DNA of 54,345 bases, from NCBI GenBank assembly GCA_018335795.1, contig JAGXRP010000023.1, positions 1 to 54,345 on the forward strand. The letters are read 5' to 3'. This document shows, piece by piece, positions 1-8,874 of the stretch. The stretch is from Desulfobulbaceae bacterium. Lineage in GTDB: Bacteria > Bacteroidota > Ignavibacteria > Kapaibacteriales > UBA2268. A program made the position numbers and the translations under genes. How positions within the stretch are numbered: position 1 is the first letter of the stretch; the number at the start of each line of letters is the position of its first letter. Under the pieces are notes generated by a model. It had not been told where the DNA came from and searched no databases. It saw only the letters and a program-made list of their open reading frames with translations.

Positions 1-867
1 AGTGCGATTCATATTTGGGATGTAAATACATACGAAAAAATAACGACATTCGTACCGCAATACCCAACAAAATTGCATACTATTAAATTTTCTGATGATG
101 GTAGGTTTTTAGCTATAACATATGTTCCATTTACTAATGATGCTGAAAGTGAAACAGGAACTATTTTGTACAACAGCGGCACTTGGGATTTTTACGGGTC
201 TTTTTGGGGACATGAAGGTTATGCAACAAAATACGTTGCTTTCTCTCCCGATGGAACTAAGATGGCTACTTGTAGTTGGGGCTATCAAGTGAAAGTTTGG
301 GATATTGCTGAAAGAAGACTGATTACGGACATTAGAACGCGTTGGGGATATGTACGATCAGTTTTATTTACTGATGATGAGCATGTATATTCCAGTAACG
401 GTGTTGGGTTAAATTATATCAACTTAGAAGGAAGAAAAATACCTGAAAAAAAACTTGTGTTTTCTTATGATGAGTTTTATTCAAATTCTATGGATTACAA
501 TGGTACAGTCAATAAAATTTGTGGGGATTTCGATGGTACTTCAATAAATGATATGGGGTATGTAATCTTGCTAAAACCAGACATTTCTACAAGGATTTTT
601 GAGCCTTTCAAACAAAGCCTTACTGCATCCCCAAATCCAACAAATAATTCAATAAAAATTAGTTTCAACTTGCCTATATCGGGATTGACAAATGTTGAAA
701 TAAGCGACATTAACTCAAGAATTATCCGCAAATTACATACCGGTTTTCTCGAATTGGGACAACACAGCTTCGATTGGGATACTAAAGCAATTCCCGCAGG
801 TATTTACTTTTGTAAGATTTCATCAAAAGAATTTAACGAATCTGTTAAAATTATTGTGGAGAAATGA
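1..867 (+). CDS. WD40-repeat protein with T9SS type A sorting domain (5' end missing)
   Basis: The reading frame is open from base 1, so the gene begins before the window. The visible part starts with a WD-type blade ending in IHIWDV, followed by a second blade with VAFSPDGTKMATCSWG and VKVWDIAERR, so the N-terminal part is a beta-propeller. The last ~80 residues (ASPNPTNNSIKISFNLP ... GIYFCKISS ... KIIVEK) form the C-terminal domain recognised by the type IX secretion system, which moves the protein across the outer membrane to the surface or medium. The TGA stop is one base before the ATG of the next gene, so the two are probably co-transcribed. The partner of the propeller is unknown. Confidence 0.88.
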   Translation, partial: SAIHIWDVNTYEKITTFVPQYPTKLHTIKFSDDGRFLAITYVPFTNDAESETGTILYNSGTWDFYGSFWGHEGYATKYVAFSPDGTKMATCSWGYQVKVWDIAERRLITDIRTRWGYVRSVLFTDDEHVYSSNGVGLNYINLEGRKIPEKKLVFSYDEFYSNSMDYNGTVNKICGDFDGTSINDMGYVILLKPDISTRIFEPFKQSLTASPNPTNNSIKISFNLPISGLTNVEISDINSRIIRKLHTGFLELGQHSFDWDTKAIPAGIYFCKISSKEFNESVKIIVEK

Positions 868-868
868 G

Positions 869-2161
869 ATGAAAACCTTAATAATTTTATCAGCGTTACT
901 TTTAGTAACAATTAACTTGTCGGCTCAAGACAGCGAACCAAGTCCCTTACATTTTTCATACATTGCAAATGGTCAGAACTACACAAACCAAGCATTGAAT
1001 AAAGAACATTTTCAACAAAATAATTTTATAATAAGTACGCAATGGGAAGGACATTCTCGGATGTTGCAAGCTTTGAAATTCAATATGAATCATGGAAATA
1101 GACCAAGAAATGAATGGGGTAATACTTTGGGCAGAGTATCGTCATTCCCGAACATTGCCGATTCAGGTTATTCTATGAAATATATATGGTCCGGACAGCA
1201 GCATGAATGTCGTGGTTTTCAATACTGTCCGACTTTGTTCATACCCGAAAATCGGCGGGGAGAATTTATTTATCAAGCCGCTGATGACAGGCGTTCTGTT
1301 TTCGGCTTCAGCTATATTCGAGATTCGGCACAAGTAATCAATAACCCGAGCAGTACAATTTACAAATTATATACTGACTCGACTGATTACATTGATTCAG
1401 TAGTTCTCGGGAAAACGTGGATTAACGATAAATTCTATTTCTTTAGTGGAAACTCAAGTGCCGGGCAAGATACAATGAATGGAAGAAGATGGCTCTTTTC
1501 AATCAATCTTCGTCGTTTAAATATAAACGAATCGGCTAATGACGATGATGTTGTCTTGTCAATTAAGTTGCCATATCATTGGAAAGTTGATTCTGTTACA
1601 AATGTGAATGACTATATTAATTTCAGCTTTCCCCCTAAAACAACTTTAAATGATACGGTTAGGTTGAAATACTTAGAGGATAGAGGTTTTGCATTAAAAA
1701 TGACAGATTTACCTGTCATGGGCAATACTATATATATTCTAAATAGTATGTTGCCCGATAGTACATTCTTTGCTAATATAGGAAGGCAGGATATCACGAT
1801 TAACGCTGAATTTATTTGTAATAATCCGAATTTTAATAACCCCCCATTAAAAATACACGATAAAGAATTAGGTATTCAGAATATTGATATAGAAGTGACT
1901 TATCATGGTAATAGGGATATAGGTATCAATTATTGCCGTATAGCAACTCCGGCGGGCTATAATTTTGTTACAGGAAAAAGTGATAGCTTGATTCAAGCAT
2001 TTTATCAGGCTCATATTGATTCTATTCAAAGTCATAATTATGAAATATTCGGTTTTTATGGGCGTGATGAATTTCCCGAGCATTATTATATGGAGCAACG
2101 CTACAAAGCCAAATTATTGAATTTACCGTCCCGGCAATTGGAACAAAGTCTCGAGGAATAA
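869..2161 (+). CDS. secreted protein of unknown function
   Basis: A 430-residue protein with a Sec signal peptide (MKTLIILSALLLVTINLSAQ). I place the start at the ATG at 869, which has GGAG at 858-861. A longer frame from a TTG at 854 adds five residues but would put the ribosome site inside the gene. No family is recognised. The mature part is rich in aromatic residues and polar turns and looks like an extracytoplasmic beta-rich protein; there is no T9SS tail and no lipobox. It starts one base after the stop of the WD40/T9SS gene, so the two are likely translated from one mRNA and may act together at the cell surface. Confidence 0.75.
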   Translation: MKTLIILSALLLVTINLSAQDSEPSPLHFSYIANGQNYTNQALNKEHFQQNNFIISTQWEGHSRMLQALKFNMNHGNRPRNEWGNTLGRVSSFPNIADSGYSMKYIWSGQQHECRGFQYCPTLFIPENRRGEFIYQAADDRRSVFGFSYIRDSAQVINNPSSTIYKLYTDSTDYIDSVVLGKTWINDKFYFFSGNSSAGQDTMNGRRWLFSINLRRLNINESANDDDVVLSIKLPYHWKVDSVTNVNDYINFSFPPKTTLNDTVRLKYLEDRGFALKMTDLPVMGNTIYILNSMLPDSTFFANIGRQDITINAEFICNNPNFNNPPLKIHDKELGIQNIDIEVTYHGNRDIGINYCRIATPAGYNFVTGKSDSLIQAFYQAHIDSIQSHNYEIFGFYGRDEFPEHYYMEQRYKAKLLNLPSRQLEQSLEE

Positions 2162-2196
2162 TCCACGTATAAGACACGAAGTTCACGTCCCAACTC

Positions 2197-2221
2197 AAAA
2201 AACCCTGACATAGTCAAGGTT
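2197..2221 (-). terminator. Rho-independent terminator after tRNA-Arg
   Basis: Read on the minus strand, a 9-bp stem (AACCTTGAC / GTCAGGGTT, one G-U pair) with a 3-base loop is followed by a run of T. It lies about 25 bases past the 3' end of the tRNA and would end the rpsT-tRNA transcript. Confidence 0.6.
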
Positions 2222-2246
2222 TTGAGGTTTAGAATCTTGGAATAAG

Positions 2247-2320
2247 TACGCCCTAGAGGAGTCGAACCTCTAACCTTCTGATCCGTAGTCAGATACTCTA
2301 TCCAATTGAGCTAAGGGCGC
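2247..2320 (-). tRNA. tRNA-Arg (anticodon ACG)
   Basis: A 74-base cloverleaf on the minus strand. The 7-bp acceptor stem begins GCGCCCT and closes with a G1-U72 pair. The D arm reads AGCTCAATTGGATAGAGT. The anticodon arm is TCTGA-CTACGGA-TCAGA with anticodon ACG, normally converted to ICG by TadA. The T loop is TTCGACT. CCA is not encoded. The tRNA begins 12 bases after the rpsT stop on the same strand, so it is probably cut from the rpsT transcript. Confidence 0.95.
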
Positions 2321-2332
2321 TTGTATGTCTAT

Positions 2333-2599
2333 TTATACAGAAGCAGGTTTGAGCTTGCTGACAAATTTTGCCAATTTCGATTTCTTGTTGGCAGCGTTAT
2401 TTTTGTGCAATATGCCCTTTGCTGCAACTCTATCCAAAATTTTGGTAGCTTCGCTCAATTTTACTACTGCTACGTCAAAATCCGTAGCTTCGCGTACTGC
2501 TCTTATCGCTAACTTCGTAGCTTTCTTGAACTGTCTGTTGTACAATCTCAATTTGCGAGATTGTCTCATTCTCTTTAATGCCGATTTATGGTGCGCCAT
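2333..2599 (-). CDS. rpsT: 30S ribosomal protein S20
   Basis: An 88-residue, highly basic protein beginning MAHHKSALKRMRQSRK, the conserved S20 N-terminus, followed by the expected all-helical, Lys/Arg-rich body and KKSKLAKFV near the end. S20 binds 16S rRNA early in 30S assembly. Length and composition are normal for the family. It has its own promoter upstream (TTTG-N20-TATTTTTG, 2668-2637) and is followed closely by tRNA-Arg on the same strand. A frame on the opposite strand across this gene is only its shadow. Confidence 0.97.
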   Translation of the reverse strand: MAHHKSALKRMRQSRKLRLYNRQFKKATKLAIRAVREATDFDVAVVKLSEATKILDRVAAKGILHKNNAANKKSKLAKFVSKLKPASV

Positions 2600-2636
2600 T
2601 TCAACCCAATATCAATTTACAATTATTTTAGAACTA

Positions 2637-2668
2637 CAAAAATAACTATACTCATCAAATAAACCAAA
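2637..2668 (-). promoter_or_regulatory. promoter of rpsT-tRNA-Arg
   Basis: On the minus strand a TTTG box (2668-2665) is followed after 20 bases by TATTTTTG (2644-2637). This matches the Bacteroidota -33/-7 consensus TTTG...TAnnTTTG. The expected start site is about 30 bases upstream of the rpsT ATG. Confidence 0.55.
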
Positions 2669-2728
2669 TGAAAAGTAAAAATTTATTTTCTTTCGATGAT
2701 AAGACTATGATATGTTACATATTATTGT

Positions 2729-2736
2729 TAAATTTG
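2729..2736 (+). promoter_or_regulatory. -7 promoter box before mgtE
   Basis: TAAATTTG is a full match to the Bacteroidota -7 box TAnnTTTG. A weak TATG lies at the -33 position, 19 bases upstream (2706-2709). The mgtE start is 31 bases downstream, with GGGAG just before the ATG. Confidence 0.4.
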
Positions 2737-2766
2737 AGCTTTAGTAATTCACAATCAGGGAGCTAA

Positions 2767-4122
2767 ATGCTAAAAGAGTTACTCAAACCCGAAATCAAAG
2801 AGTTGATTGGGACAAGAAATTGGACAGACCTCAAAGTGGTACTGTCTTCTTGGCCTGCTCCCGAAATTGTTGAGCTGTTTTTGGATGTCGAAAAATCTGA
2901 CCGAGTGTTGATTTTCAGAGCTCTGCCACGAGAATTGTCTGCAGAAGTGTTTGCGCATTTGGATAGCCACCAGAAAGATGCATTTTTACATGAGTTAACC
3001 GACCAAGAAACACGTCAGCTACTGGCGGATTTGCCACCGGATGATAGAACTGACTTGCTCGAAGAGCTTCCGGCAAAGGTCACTACGCGACTGATGAATC
3101 TATTAAGTCCTGAGGATTTGCAGGAAGCGCGACAATTGTTGGGCTATCCTGATGATAGTATCGGTCGTCGTATGACGCCGGATTTCGTTGCAATTCGCTC
3201 TCATTGGACTATCAAAAAGGCATTGCATCATATACGGAAATTCGGAATAGACAGTGAAACTATCAATCGCGTCTATGTGACAGACCGTGCCGGAAAATTG
3301 CTCGATGACATCAAATTGCGAAGCATTATATTAGCTGATGAGAACAAACTCGTCTCCGATTTGATGGACTACAATGTGGTTTCGATTTCTGCCTTTGACG
3401 ACCAGGAAATCGCCGTCAAAACCCTCGAAAGATATGACCTACCTGCCTTGCCCGTAGTTGATTCGCAAGGAGTAATAGTGGGAATCGTAACATTTGACGA
3501 TATAATGGATATATCGGAAGAAGAGGTAACGGAAGATTTTCAAAAAATCGGGGGTATCAATCCGGTTGAGCAAAGCTATATCTCTGCAAGTATTTTCAAA
3601 TTATGGTCAAAACGGGTCCCATGGCTTATAGCGCTGTTGTTTGCAAATTTTTTGACAGCACAAGCGATTGCACATTACCAAGGCGTTTTGGAGCAACTAA
3701 TCACATTATCAATATTTTTGCCTTTGCTCATAGGCACTGCTGGTAATTCGGGAACTCAATCAGCTACATTGATTATCCGAAGTATTGCAGTTGACGGACT
3801 GTCTTTTTCTCACATTCTAAAAGTCTTGAACAAGGAAATTGTTGTTGGTTTACTTCTCGGTATCACGCTTGGAGTCATTGCCTTTATGAGAGGCTTATTT
3901 GTTGAATCCGATAGCTTCAATATTGCATTCGTTGTGGGATTCTCGATGTTGATAATGGTTATATGGGCAAATATTGTAGGTAGCTTATTACCACTCATTA
4001 TTGATAGGCTCAATCTTGACCCCGCGGTAATCTCCAGCCCATTTATGGCAACTTTGATTGACTTTACAGGAATCATAATTTATTTTAGCGTCGCAATATA
4101 CGTCTTAGGTCTAACGATTTAA
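2767..4122 (+). CDS. mgtE: magnesium transporter MgtE
   Basis: A 451-residue inner-membrane Mg2+ channel/transporter. The order is typical of the family: a helical N domain (about 1-125, LLADLPPDDRTDLLEELP), two CBS domains (about 130-255, including ALPVVDSQGVIVGIVTFDD) that sense cytosolic Mg2+, a plug helix, and a five-helix membrane domain (about 275-451). The pore signature appears as GTAGNSGTQSATLIIRS. The start is backed by GGGAG upstream. The acyl-CoA synthetase gene follows 40 bases later on the same strand and may be co-transcribed, though the functions are unrelated. Length is normal and no key feature is missing. Confidence 0.95.
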   Translation: MLKELLKPEIKELIGTRNWTDLKVVLSSWPAPEIVELFLDVEKSDRVLIFRALPRELSAEVFAHLDSHQKDAFLHELTDQETRQLLADLPPDDRTDLLEELPAKVTTRLMNLLSPEDLQEARQLLGYPDDSIGRRMTPDFVAIRSHWTIKKALHHIRKFGIDSETINRVYVTDRAGKLLDDIKLRSIILADENKLVSDLMDYNVVSISAFDDQEIAVKTLERYDLPALPVVDSQGVIVGIVTFDDIMDISEEEVTEDFQKIGGINPVEQSYISASIFKLWSKRVPWLIALLFANFLTAQAIAHYQGVLEQLITLSIFLPLLIGTAGNSGTQSATLIIRSIAVDGLSFSHILKVLNKEIVVGLLLGITLGVIAFMRGLFVESDSFNIAFVVGFSMLIMVIWANIVGSLLPLIIDRLNLDPAVISSPFMATLIDFTGIIIYFSVAIYVLGLTI

Positions 4123-4162
4123 CATTTGTAATCATAAATTCCAACAATATTGAGGAAATCTC

Positions 4163-5965
4163 ATGAAATATAAAAATATTCCCGATATGTTTTTTCAGAC
4201 AGTTCGCTATCATTCATCTGAGAAGCCGGCATTCTTATATAAATCTGATGGAAAGTATAATGAATTAACTTATGGTGAACTTCAAGACAGGGTTGAAAAA
4301 CTTGCAATTGGATTATTGGAATTAGGTTTTCACAAAGGCGATAGAATAGGGTTAGTATCGGAAAATCGAATCGAATGGATTATTGTGTCGTTTGCAATCA
4401 ACTTGATTGGAGCTATTGATGTTCCTCTTTTCCCTATTCTATCAGCCAAACAAGAGGAAGAGATATTTACGGATTGCGAAGTTTCTGCAGTTATTGTGTC
4501 CAACCAATTCCAACTTTCAAAAATTATGCAATTCAAGGACAATGTTACTTCAATACGCCACGTAATTGTGATGAATGATGATTATGATACGAACGAACTT
4601 TATGTAAAATCTCTGAAAGAATTAGAAGAACGTGGAGGTTTAATAAAGAATGAACAAACAAGGCACGAACATTTATTATTGAAATCAGCGGCTATTCAAC
4701 CACACGATTTGCTAACATTGATATATACGAGCGGAACCACAGGTAAACCCAAGGGCGTCATGCTCACCCATCATAATATATTATCAAACATAGAAGCAGT
4801 TTTGGAATCTATTGGCGATTTATCACAAGATATTCAGCTTTCGTATTTGCCACTTTGCCATACTTATGAGCGAACAGGCGGTTTTTTGGCACTATTTTCG
4901 TGTGGAGCATTGATTGCATTGGCAGAATCTGTCGAAACAGTTGCAACTAATATTCTTGAAGTCAAGCCCACAATGATGACAACTGTGCCCAAACTATTAG
5001 AAACTGTGAAGAAAAAGATTTTTCTTTCGATGGAAAAAGAATCAAAATCCAAACAGTTCATATTCAGAAATTCCGTAGAAATTGGTAAAAGAAAAGTATT
5101 AAACGACCAAGCCGCGAGTGTTAATCCTATTGTCAATTTGCAATACAAAGTTGCCGATACATTGGTGTTTTCCAAAATTAGAGCAAAATTAGGTGGTAGG
5201 ATGACTAAATTCATATCAGGTGGTGCTCCAATAAGCGAAGATGTGGAAATATTTTTTAATTCCTGTGGTATACGTGTTATTCAGGGATATGGATTAACGG
5301 AAGCTTCACCAATTGTTGCTAATAATACCATGAAAGAAACTGAAATCGGAACTGTTGGCAAGCCCTTAGAAAATCTTGAATTGCGAATTGCCGAAGACGG
5401 TGAAATTCTCGTGCGAGGTCCATCAATCATGAAAGGATATTGGAATGACCTGAATGCCACTTCTCAAGCCATTGACAATGAAGGTTGGCTATATACCGGT
5501 GATATTGGCGAGTTTACAATCAAGGGAAATTTGAAAATTACTGACCGAAAAAAGGACATTTTTGTGTCTTCGGGTGGCAAAAATATAGCCCCTCAGGCAA
5601 TAGAGAATTTACTAAGCCAAAGTCGTTACATTGACCATTGCGTATTAATCGGCGACAATCGTGAATTCATTTCAGCATTGATTACACCCAATTTTGAACA
5701 ACTTAAGGATTTAGCGGTCGAATTAGGAGTGGAGTATAACAATGTTACGGAATTAATCGCAAATAATAAAATCATTGCCCATATCAAGAAAGATATTGAT
5801 TTTTATCAATCCGATTTGTCCAAATTTGAACGAGTTCGCAAATTTCAGCTACTTTCTGAAGCATTTACGGTAAATGGTGGAGAGTTAAGTCCCAAAATGA
5901 GCATTAAAAGACATGTCGTAGAAAACAAATATTCTTATTTAATTGAAATGATGTACGAAAAATAG
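4163..5965 (+). CDS. long-chain fatty acid-CoA ligase (AMP-binding)
   Basis: A 600-residue adenylate-forming enzyme that activates long-chain fatty acids to acyl-CoA through an acyl-AMP. The P-loop-like motif YTSGTTGKPKGVMLTH is at about residues 187-202. The A5-type motif GYGLTEASP, the A7-type motif GWLYTGDIG and the hinge DRKKDIFVSSGGKNIAP all follow in order. It most resembles the FadD15/FACL group of about 600 residues. GAGGAAA lies 6 bases before the ATG. It sits 40 bases after mgtE. It could serve fatty-acid degradation or lipid recycling; no other beta-oxidation gene is nearby to decide. Confidence 0.93.
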   Translation: MKYKNIPDMFFQTVRYHSSEKPAFLYKSDGKYNELTYGELQDRVEKLAIGLLELGFHKGDRIGLVSENRIEWIIVSFAINLIGAIDVPLFPILSAKQEEEIFTDCEVSAVIVSNQFQLSKIMQFKDNVTSIRHVIVMNDDYDTNELYVKSLKELEERGGLIKNEQTRHEHLLLKSAAIQPHDLLTLIYTSGTTGKPKGVMLTHHNILSNIEAVLESIGDLSQDIQLSYLPLCHTYERTGGFLALFSCGALIALAESVETVATNILEVKPTMMTTVPKLLETVKKKIFLSMEKESKSKQFIFRNSVEIGKRKVLNDQAASVNPIVNLQYKVADTLVFSKIRAKLGGRMTKFISGGAPISEDVEIFFNSCGIRVIQGYGLTEASPIVANNTMKETEIGTVGKPLENLELRIAEDGEILVRGPSIMKGYWNDLNATSQAIDNEGWLYTGDIGEFTIKGNLKITDRKKDIFVSSGGKNIAPQAIENLLSQSRYIDHCVLIGDNREFISALITPNFEQLKDLAVELGVEYNNVTELIANNKIIAHIKKDIDFYQSDLSKFERVRKFQLLSEAFTVNGGELSPKMSIKRHVVENKYSYLIEMMYEK

Positions 5966-6068
5966 TAAAATTGTAGCATAATAGACGTTCAATCAGAAAT
6001 AAATGCAATTTTTTTGTTAATTTTGTATTCATAAAATAGTATTTATTTGTTATTGTTTGGAGAATAAA

Positions 6069-7595
6069 ATGGCTGTCGTGTTAAACGGGTCAGGATTAAC
6101 CATAGAGAAAATGGTTCAAGTAGGACGTTTCGGCGAAAAAGTGGAGCTTAGAGAGCATTCCCTTGAATTAATCAAAAAATGTCGTACAATGCTTGAAGAT
6201 AAGGTCAGCAAAGGCGAAATCATGTACGGTGTAAATACCGGAATAGGAGAGTTCTCGGAAATTGTACTTAACGACGAGCAAATTAAAGAATTTCAAAAGT
6301 ATTTGATTTATAATCACGCTGCCGGTATTGGCGACCCAACTCCGATTGAATATGTACGCGGAGCAATCGCGGGACGTATTAACGTTCATGCTCACGGTAA
6401 TTCAGGATGTCGCCCGGAAATCACACTAACATTGATTGATATGCTCAACAAAGGCGTAACGCCTGTAGTTTGTCAAAAAGGTTCAGTAGGGGCTTGTGGT
6501 GATTTGGCGCCTATGTCACAAATGGCATTATCACTCATGGGCGAAGGTGAATCCTTCTATCAGGGCGAAAGAATGCCTACTTCAGTGGCATTTGAAAAAG
6601 CAGGCATACCTGTTCCTGGATTACAAGCTCGCGACGGATTGGCTACGATTAACGGTTCCAATTTGTTGACAGCAATGTCTGCAATTCAACTATATGATTA
6701 TAATCGCCTTATTAAACATGCCGAAATCGCAGCAGCAATGTCACTCGAAGCATTATTGGCTAATATGAAGCCCTATGATGTACGTTTGCATCAATTACGT
6801 GGTTTCGTCGGTGCAGTTCGCTCTGCAAATGCAATTCGCAAATGCCTCGAGGGAAGTGATTTGATGACCGGCAAAATGAAAACTAAAGTGCAAGATGCTT
6901 ATTCTATGCGTTCCACACCACAAGTTTTGGGTGCAGTTCATGATGCTTGTCATTATGCTCGGCAACAAGTCGAAGTCGAGCTTAATGGTGTTGGTGATAA
7001 CCCGATTTTCTTACCTGATGATAATCTCACACTAACCGGTGCTAATTTTCAAGGCACACCAGTTTCCTTGCCAATGGATATGGCAGGCGCCGCTCTCACA
7101 ATTGTTTGTGTACTTTCAGAGCGTCGCCTTAATCGCTTACTCAATCCAGCTTTATCAGTTGGTTTACCTGCTTTCCTAACTAAAGGAGCAGGCATGTTTT
7201 CCGGTATGATGCTAAGTCAATACACTGCTGATATGTTAATAGTCGAGCAAAGGATTTTATCTGCCCCTGCATCAATTCAATCAATTCCGGCGGCTGCAGA
7301 CCAAGAAGATTTCGTTTCGATGGGAATGAATACTGCCATCAAAAACGGTCAAATACTCGATAACGCTTATGGTATCATAGGTATTGAGCTTATGGCAGCT
7401 GCTCAAGCTTTGGACTTCAGAGAATTTACGAATGGTAGGGGAGTAACCCGTGCTCATGAAGTAATTCGCGAGCATGTTGATTTCCTCGATATAGACAGAC
7501 CATTGTTTAACGACCATAATGCAATGAAAGAACTTGTTAAATCAGGTAAAATCCTTGATGAAGTTGAAAAATTAGTAGGCAGTCTCGAAAATTAA
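6069..7595 (+). CDS. histidine/aromatic amino acid ammonia-lyase with Ala-Cys-Gly MIO triad
   Basis: A 508-residue member of the histidine ammonia-lyase family, which eliminates ammonia from an amino acid to give an unsaturated acid such as urocanate. Family landmarks are YGVNTGIGEFSE, NHAAGIGDP, GSVGACGDLAP, PYSM-type QDAYSMRSTPQ, GDNPIF, and DQEDFVSMG. The electrophilic MIO cofactor normally forms from Ala-Ser-Gly. Here the codons at 6492-6500 give Ala142-Cys143-Gly144. The start is the ATG at 6069 with GGAG 6 bases before it; a TTG four codons earlier would swallow that site. A -7-like box TAATTTTG lies at 6018-6025. No hutU, hutI or hutG is nearby, so histidine as substrate is not certain; Phe or Tyr remain possible. 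Confidence 0.88.
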   Translation: MAVVLNGSGLTIEKMVQVGRFGEKVELREHSLELIKKCRTMLEDKVSKGEIMYGVNTGIGEFSEIVLNDEQIKEFQKYLIYNHAAGIGDPTPIEYVRGAIAGRINVHAHGNSGCRPEITLTLIDMLNKGVTPVVCQKGSVGACGDLAPMSQMALSLMGEGESFYQGERMPTSVAFEKAGIPVPGLQARDGLATINGSNLLTAMSAIQLYDYNRLIKHAEIAAAMSLEALLANMKPYDVRLHQLRGFVGAVRSANAIRKCLEGSDLMTGKMKTKVQDAYSMRSTPQVLGAVHDACHYARQQVEVELNGVGDNPIFLPDDNLTLTGANFQGTPVSLPMDMAGAALTIVCVLSERRLNRLLNPALSVGLPAFLTKGAGMFSGMMLSQYTADMLIVEQRILSAPASIQSIPAAADQEDFVSMGMNTAIKNGQILDNAYGIIGIELMAAAQALDFREFTNGRGVTRAHEVIREHVDFLDIDRPLFNDHNAMKELVKSGKILDEVEKLVGSLEN

Positions 7596-7623
7596 TTAAT
7601 ATTATACGTCTGCATTTTGAAAT

Positions 7624-7645
7624 GGGAGCTTTAGGCTCCCTTTTT
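7624..7645 (+). terminator. Rho-independent terminator of the ammonia-lyase gene
   Basis: GGGAGC-TTTAG-GCTCCC hairpin followed by TTTTT, 28 bases past the stop codon. Confidence 0.85.
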
Positions 7646-7706
7646 CATTTATTTAATGAAATTTTAACAATAACTTGGTCATGAATGATAAATTAAAATA
7701 TATTAA

Positions 7707-7738
7707 TTTGCATGTCAAAGATATTTTTTTTAATTTTG
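7707..7738 (+). promoter_or_regulatory. promoter of the secreted beta-helix gene
   Basis: TTTG (7707-7710), 20-base spacer, TAATTTTG (7731-7738): a full match to the Bacteroidota -33/-7 form. It lies about 80 bases before the ATG at 7818. Confidence 0.55.
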
Positions 7739-7817
7739 CTATGTGTTCATTAAGGTAAGGATTATAACAAAATCCGTGAATTTGAAATATTTTTTATAAA
7801 ATTTATGGAGATTTGTT

Positions 7818-8864
7818 ATGCGTCATTTAATACCGATTTTTATTGCGATATTAGCAGTAACCGCTTCTAATGCAGCTGTACGTACAGTCAGCAATAATGC
7901 TGCCATTCCGGCACAATACACTAATTTGCAAACTGCAATTAATGAATCCGCAGCGGGTGATACAGTCTATGTGAGTTGGTCAGCCACATCTTATGGAAAT
8001 GTAACCTTAACCAAGAGAATTGTTATGATTGGAGACGGTTATAATGGTGGTTTAAGTGGCAAAGCTGCTCAGATTGCTGAAATGATTTACTCTCAAACCG
8101 ATAATACCACGAATTGCTCAGGTAGCTTTATTTCAGGATTTAAGATATCAACTGTGCGTTCAGGCTTGACTAACGGTGACCCAAGTATAGACGATATGAT
8201 TTTTACAAGATGCTGGATTACTTCTAACCTTTACTTTTATAACACTTCAAACATCGCTCATAATTTACACGAGAACTGGTACTTCAAAGACTGCATTTTA
8301 AGTCAAAGTGCCGGAGCTAATAATTCTGGGAACCGATTCTTAGGAGTTTCTAATGTATTATTTTCGAATTGTGTTTTCATAAATAATTTTCAAAATTCAG
8401 GAAATGCCATTACATTTCGTAATTGTAACTTCTTTTCATTTACATCTACTTTATTTTTTAATTGCGAGAATATGACATTAGAAAATTGCATTTTTTACGA
8501 TGCAACTCCCCAAGGCTTAGCAAATTCTGTTTTCAATAATTGTTTGACTTTCAGTACAAACAACGATGTAATTCCTTATGGTTCGAATACAGGTAGCAAT
8601 AATCTTGTGAATGAAAATCCAATGTTTATAAATTATATCGCATCTTTTGATTTATTAGATGATATTCGCCTTGATGATAATTCTCCGGCAAAGACGGCTG
8701 GGACTGATGGCACTGAACTCGGTGTTTTCGGTGGTTCAAAACCAATGCCAGATTTGTCGGGTGAACCGAATTTGCCTTATATCAAATCTTTGATAATTTT
8801 AAATTCCGAAGTTGGTAAAGACGGTTCCTTGAAATTCAAAGTTGAAGCTCAAAATAACGAATAA
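7818..8864 (+). CDS. secreted right-handed beta-helix-like protein
   Basis: A 348-residue protein with a Sec signal peptide (MRHLIPIFIAILAVTASNAA). The next segment, QTAINESAAGDTVYVS, is the usual opening of pectin-lyase-fold/beta-helix proteins, and the body repeats short strands with Asn/Cys/Phe ladders (FKDCIL, FSNCVFINN, FRNCNFFS, LENCIFYDA). No polysaccharide-lyase catalytic residues can be named, so it may bind or build surface structure. There is no T9SS tail. GGAG at 7807-7810 supports the start. The next secreted-protein gene begins 10 bases after its stop, which suggests an operon. Confidence 0.72.
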   Translation: MRHLIPIFIAILAVTASNAAVRTVSNNAAIPAQYTNLQTAINESAAGDTVYVSWSATSYGNVTLTKRIVMIGDGYNGGLSGKAAQIAEMIYSQTDNTTNCSGSFISGFKISTVRSGLTNGDPSIDDMIFTRCWITSNLYFYNTSNIAHNLHENWYFKDCILSQSAGANNSGNRFLGVSNVLFSNCVFINNFQNSGNAITFRNCNFFSFTSTLFFNCENMTLENCIFYDATPQGLANSVFNNCLTFSTNNDVIPYGSNTGSNNLVNENPMFINYIASFDLLDDIRLDDNSPAKTAGTDGTELGVFGGSKPMPDLSGEPNLPYIKSLIILNSEVGKDGSLKFKVEAQNNE

Positions 8865-8874
8865 TGGGAAAATT

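Noticed and set aside
2325..2645. Plus-strand frame of 106 codons opposite rpsT
   Set aside because: Shadow of the S20 gene; no family match and the codons mirror rpsT.
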